From contig NZ_CP007220.1 in assembly GCF_001632805.1 (NCBI RefSeq), positions 4,340,001 through 4,404,000 on the forward strand: 64,000 bases of DNA, in the 5' to 3' direction. Source of the stretch: Mycobacteroides chelonae CCUG 47445 (GTDB lineage Bacteria; Actinomycetota; Actinomycetes; Mycobacteriales; Mycobacteriaceae). Made by a program: the position numbers and the translations under genes. Position 1 is the first letter of the stretch. Every line of letters starts with the position of its first letter. Positions 1 through 8,946 of the stretch are shown here, piece after piece. The notes under the pieces were generated by a model that was given only the letters and a program-made list of their open reading frames with translations, did no database searches and was not told the DNA's origin.

Positions 1-513
1 CGCATGGGTGCCCTCACCATCGGCCCCGGCGACCAAAGCGGCGTACAGGTGGGCCCGCTCATCACCGCCAAGCAGCGCGCCTCGGTCGACGAGTTGGTGC
101 AAGACGCCGTCAGCAAGGGAGCCGTCATCACCACCGGTGGCACGATCGCCGACGGAGAGGGTTACTTCTATCCGCCGACCGTGCTCACCGATGTGCCCTC
201 GAACGCAAGAATTCTCCGTGAAGAGGTGTTCGGCCCGGTGGCCGCGATCACCGGGTTCGACGGGGAAGACGCGGGAGTGGCCGCGGCCAACGACACCGAA
301 TACGGACTCGCCGCATACGTGTACACCACCAATCTGGATCGCGCGCTGCGTGTTTCAGAGTCTGTCGAGTCGGGAATGATCGGCGTCAACCGTGGTGTGA
401 TCTCCGACGTGGCCGCACCGTTCGGTGGGATCAAGGAATCTGGCATCGGCCGCGAAGCCGGCAGCGAAGGTATCGAGGAATACCTCGAAACGAAATACAT
501 AGCGCTGCCTTAG
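1..513 (+). CDS. Succinate-semialdehyde/aldehyde dehydrogenase, C-terminal part (5' cut by window edge)
   Basis: The last 170 residues of an NAD(P)-dependent aldehyde dehydrogenase; the N-terminal cofactor domain lies outside the window. The visible part holds the family's EEVFGPV motif (residues about 74-80 of the fragment) and the C-terminal FGGIKESGIGREAG signature typical of succinate-semialdehyde dehydrogenases of the GabD type. The catalytic Cys is upstream of the window. The next gene is an agmatine deiminase on the same strand 52 bases downstream, which fits a polyamine/4-aminobutyrate route ending in succinate semialdehyde oxidation. The exact substrate is inferred. Confidence 0.9.
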   Translation, partial: RMGALTIGPGDQSGVQVGPLITAKQRASVDELVQDAVSKGAVITTGGTIADGEGYFYPPTVLTDVPSNARILREEVFGPVAAITGFDGEDAGVAAANDTEYGLAAYVYTTNLDRALRVSESVESGMIGVNRGVISDVAAPFGGIKESGIGREAGSEGIEEYLETKYIALP

Positions 514-565
514 ATGCCGCGACCTAGCCGGAATTTCTCACACCGGTGCAACCCGAGAGGCACAC

Positions 566-1591
566 ATGGCATGGCGGATGCCGGCGGAAACCGAACCACA
601 CGAGCGGATCTGGATGGCGTTCCCGAAGCCCGGCCTCACCTTCGGCGACGATAACGCCGCACTGGAGGCCGGCTATCAGGCCTGGACGGCGGTAGCGCAT
701 GCGGTGCTCGCCTTCACTCCGGTGACGATGGTGGTAGACCCTGGCCAGCACGAACACGCCCGCCGAATGTTGTCGTCGGATATCGAGCTGTTGGTCGCCC
801 CGCTCGACGACTTTTGGATGCGCGATATCGGACCCACGTTCGTCGTCGACGACGTCACCGGCGAGCTGGGTGCCGTCGACTGGATTTTCAACGGCTGGGG
901 GTCGTCAACGCCGCAGGCCTGGTCGCACGATCGCGAGATCGGACGCACGATCGCTGCTGCCGCCGGCGCGACCCTCGTATCGTCGTTGCTGGTCAACGAG
1001 GGTGGCGCCATCCATGTCGACGGTGGTGGCACCGTGCTGCTGACGGAGACCGTGTTGCTTGATCCGCTGCGCAATCCGCATGCCGACCGCAGCCGCGTCG
1101 AAGCCGAGCTGGCCCGCACCCTGGGCGTTGAGCATGCCGTGTGGCTACCACGCGGACTCACGCGCGACTACGAGCCCCTGGGCACCAAGGGGCACGTCGA
1201 CATGGTCGCGACGCTGCCCTCACCCGGCACCGTCTTACTGCATGCACAAACCAATCCTGACCATCCCGATTACGAAGTGTCCGCACAACTCCGCGCCGCG
1301 CTCGCCGATGCGGTCGATGCCCGCGGTGACGCGTTCGACATCGTCGATCTGCCGGCACCCGCGACACTGCGGGACGCGGACGGGTTTGTCGACTGGAGCT
1401 ACATCAATCACCTTGTCACCGGCGATGGCGTGATCCTGTGCGGTTACGACGAGGCGGAGGCCGACTCGCAGGCAGCGGAGATCATCGCCGACGCCTATCC
1501 CGGCCGCGAGGTGATACTGGTCGATGCGCGGCCAATCCTGGTCGGTGGCGGCGGTATTCACTGCATCACCCAGCAACAGCCAAAGGTTTAG
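566..1591 (+). CDS. aguA: Agmatine deiminase (peptidylarginine deiminase-like)
   Basis: A 341-residue protein of the guanidino-group-modifying superfamily, which converts agmatine to N-carbamoylputrescine plus ammonia in the cytosol. Family landmarks are WMRDIGPTFV (about residues 84-93), the histidine-bearing GGAIHVDGGG segment (about 145-155) and the C-terminal GGGGIHCITQQQP motif with the catalytic Cys near residue 333. The length is normal for the family. The start is an ATG preceded by a GAGAGG ribosome site. Three bases separate its stop from the amidase start, so the two are co-transcribed; the amidase could act on the N-carbamoylputrescine produced, but that is inference. Confidence 0.93.
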   Translation: MAWRMPAETEPHERIWMAFPKPGLTFGDDNAALEAGYQAWTAVAHAVLAFTPVTMVVDPGQHEHARRMLSSDIELLVAPLDDFWMRDIGPTFVVDDVTGELGAVDWIFNGWGSSTPQAWSHDREIGRTIAAAAGATLVSSLLVNEGGAIHVDGGGTVLLTETVLLDPLRNPHADRSRVEAELARTLGVEHAVWLPRGLTRDYEPLGTKGHVDMVATLPSPGTVLLHAQTNPDHPDYEVSAQLRAALADAVDARGDAFDIVDLPAPATLRDADGFVDWSYINHLVTGDGVILCGYDEAEADSQAAEIIADAYPGREVILVDARPILVGGGGIHCITQQQPKV

Positions 1592-1594
1592 GCA

Positions 1595-3595
1595 ATGGAT
1601 GTCGTCGAGGCGAGCATCGCCGATCTGCAGGCCGCACTCGCCGCCGGGGAAACGACGTCAGTCGCCCTGGTCGCAGAGTATCTGCGCCGGATCGCCGCCT
1701 ACGACCGCGGTGGGATCACCCTCAACGCCGTACCCGTCCTGGACCCGCAGGCGTTCACCGCCGCCGCCGAGTCCGATGCGCGTCGCGCGGCCGGTGCCAC
1801 ACTTGGCCCGCTCGACGGCATCCCGTACACCGCCAAGGATTCATACGCCGCGAAGGGACTGCCGGTGGCGGCCGGATCTCCGGCCTTCGCCCGGCTCATC
1901 GCCCAGCGCGATGCGTTCACCATCGCACAACTTCGTACCGCAGGAGCGGTGCTGCTCGGGCTCACCAACATGCCGCCCATGGCGAACGGCGGCATGCAGC
2001 GCGGCGTTTACGGTCGCGCTGAAAGTCCCTACAACAGTGACTATCTGACGTCGGCGTTTGGCTCGGGATCCTCCAATGGATCGGGTACCGCGACGGCCGC
2101 CAGCTTTGGCGCGTTCGGACTCGGCGAGGAGACGTGGAGCTCTGGCCGCGCGCCGGCCTCGTGTAACGCGCTGGTGGCCTACTGCCCTTCGCGCGGCGTG
2201 ATCTCGGTTCGCGGTAACTGGCCGCTCGTGCCCACGATGGACGTCGTCGTTCCGCATACCCGCAGCGTCGCCGACCTGCTGGCGCTCCTGGACGTCATCG
2301 TCGCCGACGACCCGGACCAGCGCGGCGACTTCTGGCGTCGCCAGAAGTGGGTCGAGATCCCGCCCGCATCGACATTGCGGCCCACAAGCTACAGCGCACT
2401 GAGTGATTCCACCGCCGCCACCCTGCGTGGCACCAGGCTGGGTGTGCCACGGATGTACATCGGTGACACCACCGGAGACCGGCCGGTGCAGACCCGTCCA
2501 AGCGTTGTCGACCTGTGGCGACGCATCGCGGACGACCTACGTGCGGCAGGTGCCGAGGTGCTCGAAGTGGACTTCCCTGTCGTCACCAATTACGAAGGCG
2601 CGGCAACGATGCTGGATCGTGGACTCATTCCGTCCGGATACGACGAGCGCGAATTGTGGGACCTTTCCATCTGGGGCTGGGAAGAATTCCTACAGGTCAA
2701 CGGCGATCCCGAGTTGTCGCATGTGCGTGACGTCGACGGCACGCTGATCTTTCCGCCGCCGCCTGGCGCATTGCCCGATCAGTATGACCGTCATCAACTC
2801 GACCTGGAGGTCGATCTCGGCGAGTATCCGGCCCGCGCCGCCGCCGGTGTCGCCGAGCTGGAACAGATCCCCTTGATCGCCGACGGCATCGCCGGACTGG
2901 AGGCGACGCGCCGCATCGACCTTGAGGCGTGGATGGACGCGCTCGGCCTCGACGCCGTCATCCATCCCGCAGTCGCCGACATCGGCCGCTCGGATGCCGA
3001 TGTCAATCCGGCGTCGGCCGACACGGCCTGGCGCAACGGCACGTGGGTCGCCAACGGCAACCTCGTGCCGCGGCACCTCGGAATCCCTTCGGTCACCGTA
3101 CCGATGGGCGCTCTGGACGATATTGGGATGCCTGTCGGGCTCACGATCCTCGGTCGCGGCCACGACGATGTCCGGTTACTGCGTCTGGCCTCCGCCGTCG
3201 AAGCCACTCGGGACCGGCGCACCACGCCGCCGCGGACACCGGCCCTGACGCCTATCGGATTGCCGACCGCAGCCGCCGCCGGCGGTATCGCGCCACGGTG
3301 CGTCATCACCGTCGAAGAGTCAGACCTCGGCGACGGCGACTGCGCCGTCGCTATCACCGTCGCCGTCGAAGGTACGCATCCCGTCGCCGATGCCAGACTG
3401 TACGTCGACGGCGATGAACTCACGCTCACCCAAGGCAGCAATACTTTCACCGCCGCAACGACTCTGCGTGCCGCGGCATCTCGGCCGCGCCATTCGGTCT
3501 GGCGCGATGCCTACGGCTCCTTGATCGTGGCGTTGGTCCGCACCCACGACGGCCGAACCGCGGGAGCATGGACGACCGCTTGCGGCATCGCCTGA
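1595..3595 (+). CDS. Amidase-signature family hydrolase with C-terminal extension
   Basis: A 666-residue amidase of the Ser-cisSer-Lys class. The Lys is in YTAKDSY (about residue 81), the cis-Ser in GSGSSNGSGT (about 156-160) and the nucleophilic Ser in WSSGRAPAS (about 182), a variant of the usual GGSIRIPAS. The amidase fold ends near residue 545; the last 120 residues form an Asp/Thr-rich extension predicted to be beta-rich, absent from most family members. It is translationally close to the agmatine deiminase, so a carbamoyl- or amide-containing polyamine intermediate is a plausible substrate. Substrates cannot be read from this family by sequence alone. Confidence 0.88.
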   Translation: MDVVEASIADLQAALAAGETTSVALVAEYLRRIAAYDRGGITLNAVPVLDPQAFTAAAESDARRAAGATLGPLDGIPYTAKDSYAAKGLPVAAGSPAFARLIAQRDAFTIAQLRTAGAVLLGLTNMPPMANGGMQRGVYGRAESPYNSDYLTSAFGSGSSNGSGTATAASFGAFGLGEETWSSGRAPASCNALVAYCPSRGVISVRGNWPLVPTMDVVVPHTRSVADLLALLDVIVADDPDQRGDFWRRQKWVEIPPASTLRPTSYSALSDSTAATLRGTRLGVPRMYIGDTTGDRPVQTRPSVVDLWRRIADDLRAAGAEVLEVDFPVVTNYEGAATMLDRGLIPSGYDERELWDLSIWGWEEFLQVNGDPELSHVRDVDGTLIFPPPPGALPDQYDRHQLDLEVDLGEYPARAAAGVAELEQIPLIADGIAGLEATRRIDLEAWMDALGLDAVIHPAVADIGRSDADVNPASADTAWRNGTWVANGNLVPRHLGIPSVTVPMGALDDIGMPVGLTILGRGHDDVRLLRLASAVEATRDRRTTPPRTPALTPIGLPTAAAAGGIAPRCVITVEESDLGDGDCAVAITVAVEGTHPVADARLYVDGDELTLTQGSNTFTAATTLRAAASRPRHSVWRDAYGSLIVALVRTHDGRTAGAWTTACGIA

Positions 3596-3599
3596 CGCA

Positions 3600-4550
3600 T
3601 CAGGCGGCGAACAGCTCCAACCGTCGCGGACTCTCGATCCCGGAGTAGTGGCTGGCATCGCCAGTGAGGATCTGACTTGTCCGACCGTGGATGTCCACCG
3701 GCACATCGCCGGCCAACGTGACGCGATGGAGCTCGCGCTGCTGGTCGCCGAAGTCGGCGATTCCGTAATGCTGGGTGGCCCGGTTGTCCCAGATGGCAAC
3801 GTCACCCAGCCGCCAGTTCCATCGGAAGGTGTTCTCCAGCTTGGTAATGCGTGACTGCAGCAGCTGGAACAGTGCCGCGAACTCAGCGCCGTGAAACTCC
3901 GGGAAGCTCTTGACGAACTGCCCCAGTAGCAGGCTGCGCTCACCGGTCTCCGGGTGCACCCGCACCACCGGATGCAACGTTTCATACAGAGAGCTGGTGA
4001 ACTCGCTGTAATACGCGGCACGGCGCTCGGCGCTCACCCCGCCCGATGCGCCCGCGCCCACGTAGTCATACAGGTTGGTGTGGGTGGCCCACAGGTCGTC
4101 GGCAAGCGCGCGCAACGGTGCGGGCAGCTGTTCGTACGCCGCAACCGTCGATGCCCAGGTGGTGGCGCCCCCATAGGACGGCAAGGTCACCGGCCGCAGG
4201 ACCGACGCCTTCGGGATGCGGTCGACGAACGTGACGTCGGTGTGCCAACCGTTGGCGGCCCCTTCGAGGTTGAGCAGCTCACTGCCGTGAGAGGTCACCG
4301 TGGGGTGCGGCAGCGTCGGCTCCCCGAGCAGACTGGCGAATGCGTACTGTCCGGCGTCGTCCAGGTGGTGTTGTCCGGTAAACACCAGCACCTTGTTAAC
4401 GGCCAGCGCGACGCGGATTGCCTCGGCGCGGTCGGCCGGAACATCGGCGCCGAGCCGCACACCGTCGACCCGGGCACCGATGTGTTCGCCGAGCTTTTCG
4501 ACGGTGATCCCGGCGTCACGATAGATACGTCGTGTTTCGTTGTCACTCAC
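3600..4550 (-). CDS. TauD/TfdA family Fe(II)/2-oxoglutarate-dependent dioxygenase
   Basis: A 316-residue dioxygenase with the 2-His-1-carboxylate iron site: NGWHTDVTF supplies the His and Asp (about residues 97-100) and NRATQHYG the distal His (about 252). A later Arg in LHRVTLAGD would bind 2-oxoglutarate. It resembles mycobacterial alkyl-sulfatase dioxygenases such as Rv3406, which release sulfite from sulfate esters, but taurine or other substrates are possible. It converges with the amidase (4-base gap) and diverges from the NUDIX gene, so it is probably transcribed alone. Confidence 0.9.
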   Translation of the reverse strand: MSDNETRRIYRDAGITVEKLGEHIGARVDGVRLGADVPADRAEAIRVALAVNKVLVFTGQHHLDDAGQYAFASLLGEPTLPHPTVTSHGSELLNLEGAANGWHTDVTFVDRIPKASVLRPVTLPSYGGATTWASTVAAYEQLPAPLRALADDLWATHTNLYDYVGAGASGGVSAERRAAYYSEFTSSLYETLHPVVRVHPETGERSLLLGQFVKSFPEFHGAEFAALFQLLQSRITKLENTFRWNWRLGDVAIWDNRATQHYGIADFGDQQRELHRVTLAGDVPVDIHGRTSQILTGDASHYSGIESPRRLELFAA

Positions 4551-4645
4551 CCCCGAATCTCAACAATCCCGGCGCCGTATGCCCAGGGATAGAGCCAAGT
4601 CGATTCGAAAGGACCGACGTCTACGACGGCAGATATGGTCGAACG

Positions 4646-5362
4646 GTGATCGCGTACGACGAGGAACTGCGGGACCGGATTCACCAATACCTGGCGGGCC
4701 ATGACCGCCGGACTGTCGATGATCCGGAGAAACGCCGTGCTGCGGTGGCCGTAGTGCTGGTCGATTCGGATCTGGGGGAAGACCGCATCGACCCGGCACC
4801 GGTGGACGAGTGGATTGGCGGTCGCGAGATCCCCGAGCAGGGGCTGGACGGCAGGATGGTCGATGTCTCCGGTGGAGCGGCATTCCTGTTATGCCGCAGA
4901 ACCTCTCGCCTCAACTCCCATGCCGCGCAATGGGCACTGCCCGGTGGACGATTGGATCCGGGTGAGGACGCGGTACAGGCCGCGCTGCGTGAACTGGACG
5001 AGGAACTGGGGGTGGCGCTGCCCGATTCGACGGTGCTTGGACTGCTCGACGACTACCCGACACGATCGGGATACGTGATAACCCCGGTGGTGGTGTGGGG
5101 CGGCGGCCGCCTCGAGATGCACCCCTCACCCGACGAGGTGGTGGCGGCCTACCGCGTGGGATTGCACCAACTCCAGCGTGAGGATTCGCCGCGCTACATC
5201 AACATTCCGGAGAGCCCACGCCCGGTGGTGCAGATCCCGCTGGGCAATGACCTCATCCACGCCCCGACCGGAGCCGTCCTATTACAGGTCAGATGGCTCT
5301 GCCTGGAAGGCCGCGGTGACCGCGTCGACGAGCTGGAGCAGCCGGTCTTCGCCTGGCGATAA
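4646..5362 (+). CDS. NUDIX hydrolase, CoA-pyrophosphatase-like
   Basis: About 238 residues. The Nudix box GGRLDPGED..RELDEELGV lies near residues 100-122 and matches Gx5Ex7REUxEExGU. Just before it, LLCRRTSRLNSHAAQWALPGG resembles the extra motif of CoA diphosphatases (NUDT7/NudL type), suggesting cleavage of CoA or acyl-CoA to phosphopantetheine and 3',5'-ADP. The GTG start is chosen because homology begins at IAYDEELRDRI; a longer in-frame reading reaches back into the divergent dioxygenase. No Shine-Dalgarno lies close to the GTG, and an AGATAT -10-like element ends 9 bases before it, so a leaderless mRNA is possible. Confidence 0.85.
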   Translation: MIAYDEELRDRIHQYLAGHDRRTVDDPEKRRAAVAVVLVDSDLGEDRIDPAPVDEWIGGREIPEQGLDGRMVDVSGGAAFLLCRRTSRLNSHAAQWALPGGRLDPGEDAVQAALRELDEELGVALPDSTVLGLLDDYPTRSGYVITPVVVWGGGRLEMHPSPDEVVAAYRVGLHQLQREDSPRYINIPESPRPVVQIPLGNDLIHAPTGAVLLQVRWLCLEGRGDRVDELEQPVFAWR

Positions 5363-5369
5363 CCGGGGC

Positions 5370-5783
5370 CTAGGACACGTTGGCGCGCGCCAGCACCGTC
5401 GGCGTCCCATAGGGCGCGCTCTGCTCCGCCACCCAACCCGGGTCCAGGTACACCGAGTTCGACGCGATCACATTGCCGTCGCGCAGGATCTCACCGAGGT
5501 AGTTGCCGCCCTGGTCACTGAATATGCTCACCTGCGCTTCGCGAGCCGTCATCGATATGTCGTGCGTCCAGGGCACGAAGGGATCGAGCCAGGTGTACTT
5601 CTCCGCCTTCTCCCCCTTACCGGTGCGGTAGGAGATGACCACCTGACGATTGCTCCCCGGGTCCTGCGCTGTCACGCGGTAGGTCATTTTCACCCCGGGA
5701 TCGGCATGAACGACCGGAGAAGACGGCAGCCCGATCATGGCACTGGATGCCAGAGCTACCAGCAGCACAAGAATTCTTCGCAT
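5370..5783 (-). CDS. Small secreted protein, possibly MmpS-like fold
   Basis: A 137-residue protein with a Sec signal peptide (hydrophobic residues about 4-20, then a predicted AxA-type site at VVHADP near residues 25-28). The mature part contains YRVTAQ, VVISYRTG and FVPWTHDISM, arranged like the beta-sandwich of MmpS/MmpS-like proteins (strand, Tyr strand, P-W turn). No MmpL gene is adjacent, so the MmpS resemblance may only be structural. It converges with the NUDIX gene with a 7-base gap. I do not recognise a specific function. Confidence 0.75.
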   Translation of the reverse strand: MRRILVLLVALASSAMIGLPSSPVVHADPGVKMTYRVTAQDPGSNRQVVISYRTGKGEKAEKYTWLDPFVPWTHDISMTAREAQVSIFSDQGGNYLGEILRDGNVIASNSVYLDPGWVAEQSAPYGTPTVLARANVS

Positions 5784-5803
5784 GCGCTGGGATGCTAGCC
5801 GCC

Positions 5804-7300
5804 TCAGCGATCCCGCGGAGAGTGTCGCCGAACTTTGCGCTCCGGTACGCCGTTCGGCCCGGTGGTGGACAGCGCATACGTGCCGACGGCAAAGGCCACC
5901 GCCGGACCGTTGATCCCCAGCGCCTCCTTGCCGACGTTCGCGAGGTTGTCCTTGGGGCCGTGGTAGTTGGGGTCAAATGGTTGACCCGCACGTCCCTGCC
6001 ACATCTTGGCTTCCGGACCGCTCATTCTGTCCAGCGCACCCGAGCTGATTCCGCCCACCGGAATATTGGCAGCCAGGAATGGCCCGTAATCGGATCTACC
6101 GTTGAACTCCTCGGCCGCCGGTCGCTTGCCCGCCAGGTTGAGGTATCCAGCGAAGGTCCGTTCGATACCCGCCGACCCCTCCGGAATGTCCAACGGCGGC
6201 CGGTTCGGGTCGGGTTTAGTGGCCGACTGGTCACCATCGAGCACGAAGTACCCGGCATTGGGCGAACCGAGCATGTCGAAGTTCAGGTACAGCGCGATGT
6301 CATTGAGCTCGTCGGCGTTGCGACCCTTGGCGTACTCGATCGACCCGGCCAGCCCGTCCTCTTCGGCAGCCCAGAAGGCGAACCTGACGGCGTTGTTGAT
6401 CACCGGCTTGGGGCCAAGCTGCAGCGCGCTCTCCAAGACCGCAGCCACACCCGTTCCGTTGTCGTTGATGCCCGGGCCCTTGGCCACACTGTCCAGGTGC
6501 GCTCCGGCGAGCACCACATTCGCGGGGTCACCCGTTGCGGTCTGCGCGATGATGCTGCGTGAGCGCACCTTCGCGATGTTCATGTCCAGCACGAGGTTTA
6601 TCGGTGACGAATTACGGCGCAGCAGCGTGTCGACTCCCGAATCGACGATCCCGACCGGAATGGACAGCTGCTCATAGTAATTGGGCGTGAAAAGGCCCTC
6701 ACCGGCACCGGCCTGCATCACCACCAGCACCGCCGCCGCGCCCTTTTCCTTGGCGACATTGTGCTTGTCGACCACCGAACACCCGGCGCCGTCGACCACC
6801 GCGATCTGACCGTCGAGCTTGAGGGTGCCGTAATCGGCCGCGGCACAACCACCGGCCTTACCCGATGGCCGGATGACGTTGGCCTTGAGACCGCCCTTGG
6901 GGGTCTGGGCGAAATAGGAAGCCTGATCCACCGCGTACGGGCGACCGCCGATGTCGACGAGCGGCTTGCCCTCGGTGAGTACCTTCAGTCTGGACAGCTC
7001 CGGGGCCTGTACCTCGAAACCACGATCTTTCAATACCTTTGTCACGTAGTCGGCGCTGGCGTCGTAGCCGGGCGTGCCCTCGGCACGGTTCCCGCCGTGG
7101 GCGTCCGCCGCCTGCTGCAGCTGTTGCAGGTGCACCATCATCGCGTCCACCGTCACCGAACGCGCAAGGTCGGCTGCCAGATTCGGATTCGGTGCCGCCG
7201 GTGCACCGGCACCCGGTGGAGTCGGGCTGGCGCAGCAGCTCGCCACCGCCGCAATCGCAAGCAGGGAGCAACCACGCGCCAGTCCCCGAAACAACGCCAT
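5804..7300 (-). CDS. lpqL: Secreted M28 aminopeptidase lipoprotein, LpqL family (copy A)
   Basis: About 498 residues. It starts with a signal peptide and a lipobox-like VASC (MALFRGLARG...AAVASC), then a PA-domain insert and an M28 zinc peptidase domain. Zinc ligands are visible in AGAHLDSV, DNGTGVA, AEEDGLAGS and NFDMLGSPN. The start at the ATG encoding MALFRG is preferred over an upstream in-frame ATG because it gives a normal signal peptide. It corresponds to LpqL next to thiG in M. tuberculosis (Rv0418). A paralogue lies 128 bases upstream on the same strand. It probably trims peptides at the cell envelope. Confidence 0.9.
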   Translation of the reverse strand: MALFRGLARGCSLLAIAAVASCCASPTPPGAGAPAAPNPNLAADLARSVTVDAMMVHLQQLQQAADAHGGNRAEGTPGYDASADYVTKVLKDRGFEVQAPELSRLKVLTEGKPLVDIGGRPYAVDQASYFAQTPKGGLKANVIRPSGKAGGCAAADYGTLKLDGQIAVVDGAGCSVVDKHNVAKEKGAAAVLVVMQAGAGEGLFTPNYYEQLSIPVGIVDSGVDTLLRRNSSPINLVLDMNIAKVRSRSIIAQTATGDPANVVLAGAHLDSVAKGPGINDNGTGVAAVLESALQLGPKPVINNAVRFAFWAAEEDGLAGSIEYAKGRNADELNDIALYLNFDMLGSPNAGYFVLDGDQSATKPDPNRPPLDIPEGSAGIERTFAGYLNLAGKRPAAEEFNGRSDYGPFLAANIPVGGISSGALDRMSGPEAKMWQGRAGQPFDPNYHGPKDNLANVGKEALGINGPAVAFAVGTYALSTTGPNGVPERKVRRHSPRDR

Positions 7301-7342
7301 CAAACAAACCTCAATGAAACCTCTTGGAACCCCGGTGGAGTT

Positions 7343-7365
7343 GTGCGAATCGAGCAATCGCACAC
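7343..7365. promoter_or_regulatory. Inverted repeat between the two M28 genes (hairpin-forming)
   Basis: TGTGCGA and TCGCACA form perfect 7-bp arms around a 9-nt loop. It sits in the 128-base gap between two co-directional M28 peptidase genes and could be a regulator site or a weak hairpin separating their expression. No T-run follows on the minus strand, so a classical intrinsic terminator is not supported. Confidence 0.4.
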
Positions 7366-7374
7366 GCTACCGCA

Positions 7375-7386
7375 CCAACGTTGGTT
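7375..7386. promoter_or_regulatory. Perfect 12-bp palindrome upstream of lpqL copy A
   Basis: ACCAACGTTGGT is a perfect palindrome about 75 bases upstream of the start of LpqL copy A, next to the 7-bp-arm hairpin in the same gap. It has the size of a dimeric regulator half-site pair. Its function is unknown; chance occurrence cannot be excluded. Confidence 0.35.
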
Positions 7387-7428
7387 CCCAAGGCCTTTCG
7401 GAACGTTGCAACGAACCTGTTACCGCCG

Positions 7429-8928
7429 TTAGTCCTTCAGCTTATGCCGGGTACGGTCCTCGCGAATGGGCACACCGTTGCGCCCGTCGATGCTCTGCGC
7501 GTACAAGCCGATGGTGTACGCGACTCCGCCCGCGTTGATCTTGAGCGCGTCCTTGTTCACGTTCGCCAGGTTGTCGCCCGCCTGGTGGTAGTTCGGATCG
7601 AAGGGCTGGCCCGCCTTGCCGCCCCAGTCCCGCGCCTCATCGGCCGACATCTTCTCCTCGGCCCCAGAGAAGATGCCGCCGGTCGGGATGCCCGCCCTAC
7701 TGAATGCGTCGTAGTCCGAACGGCCGTCGTATTCGGTGTCGTGTGCCTTCTTGCCCTGATCGGCAAGGTAGGCGACCTCGGTCCGCTCGATACCGGCCGA
7801 ACCCTCCGGGATACGCACCGGTATCTCGTTCGGGTCGGCTTCTTCGGACAGGTCGCCGTCATAGGTGAGGTACGCGGCGTTCGGCGAACCGAGCATGTCG
7901 TAATTCAGATACAGGGCAATGTTTTTCAGCGCATCCACGTCCAGGGATTTGACGTAGTCCGTGGAGCCGATCAGCCCCTCCTCCTCCGCACCCCAGAACG
8001 CAAACCTCACCGCGTTTTTCACGTCCGGGTTCGGCCCCAGCTGCAGCGCGGTCTCCAGAACCGCCGCGGTACCGGTGCCGTTGTCGTTGATGCCCGGCCC
8101 TTCCGGAACGCTGTCGAGGTGCGCACCTGCCATCACGACATCCGTGGTGGCACCCGTCTTGGTCTGCGCGATCACATTGCGTGCCTTGATGTCCTTGGTC
8201 TCCGCATCGACCTTGAGGACCACCTGGTCGGGATGCGCGCGCAGATCCGCTCCAGCCGACTTCGTGACACCGACCACCGGAATCTTCGGGGTGGCGTCCT
8301 CACCGAGGGTGCCGCCCGCCTTGCTCTCGTCGACATTGTCCGCGACGATCAGGCCGACCGCGCCGCGCTCGGCGGCAGCCCTCTCCTTCTCGGCGAACGG
8401 GCACGATCCACGGTCGACCAGGACCACGGCGCCCTTGACATCCAAACCGTCGTAATCCTCGGCGGTGCAGCCCGGCGATTCTTCCGCACGGGCCGCTACC
8501 AGCCGTCCCTGAACCTGACCGCCCGGTGAGTACGACAGCACTGCGGCGTCGATCTTCTTGGGACCGACCATCAGATCCAACGATTTGGCCTGGAAGTACT
8601 TGAAGTCGAACTCGGGCGTCTGTACGTCGAATCCCTTGTCTTTCAGCGCTTTTACCACGTAGTCGACACTCTGATCGAAGCCAGGGGTGCCCACCGCCCG
8701 AGTGTTGTTGTTCTTGTCTGCGATCTCCTGAAGCTCCGAGAGGTGCTTCACGACGTTGTCGACGGTCACCTTCTCGTGCAGTGAATGCGCGAAACCAACC
8801 GCCTCCGCGGAGCCTGCCTGCGGCACCGAGCGGGGTGCGTCGCCGCCATCCCGATCGCACGCCGTCGCTGTCGCCAGTGCGCATACCGCCGACACCGCAA
8901 CCGCACACACAACCCGCTTGGTCCCCAT
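7429..8928 (-). CDS. Secreted M28 aminopeptidase lipoprotein, LpqL family (copy B)
   Basis: A 499-residue paralogue of the downstream M28 lipoprotein. The signal peptide ends in ATAC (lipobox, Cys near residue 24). A PA domain spans roughly residues 130-250. The zinc peptidase core shows AGAHLDSV, INDNGTGTA, WGAEEEGLIGS and YDMLGSPN, so all metal and catalytic acidic residues appear present. Its start lies 18 bases after the stop of the ABC permease, suggesting one transcript with the exporter genes. M. tuberculosis has a single LpqL at the matching place, so this is a tandem duplication or a second lineage-specific copy. Confidence 0.9.
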   Translation of the reverse strand: MGTKRVVCAVAVSAVCALATATACDRDGGDAPRSVPQAGSAEAVGFAHSLHEKVTVDNVVKHLSELQEIADKNNNTRAVGTPGFDQSVDYVVKALKDKGFDVQTPEFDFKYFQAKSLDLMVGPKKIDAAVLSYSPGGQVQGRLVAARAEESPGCTAEDYDGLDVKGAVVLVDRGSCPFAEKERAAAERGAVGLIVADNVDESKAGGTLGEDATPKIPVVGVTKSAGADLRAHPDQVVLKVDAETKDIKARNVIAQTKTGATTDVVMAGAHLDSVPEGPGINDNGTGTAAVLETALQLGPNPDVKNAVRFAFWGAEEEGLIGSTDYVKSLDVDALKNIALYLNYDMLGSPNAAYLTYDGDLSEEADPNEIPVRIPEGSAGIERTEVAYLADQGKKAHDTEYDGRSDYDAFSRAGIPTGGIFSGAEEKMSADEARDWGGKAGQPFDPNYHQAGDNLANVNKDALKINAGGVAYTIGLYAQSIDGRNGVPIREDRTRHKLKD

Positions 8929-8946
8929 GGTTCTCCCTTGTCCGAC

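Noticed and set aside
7324..8529. A 401-residue + strand open frame opposite the second M28 gene
   Set aside because: Arg/Val-rich antisense shadow of the peptidase gene, no motif, and no ribosome site.
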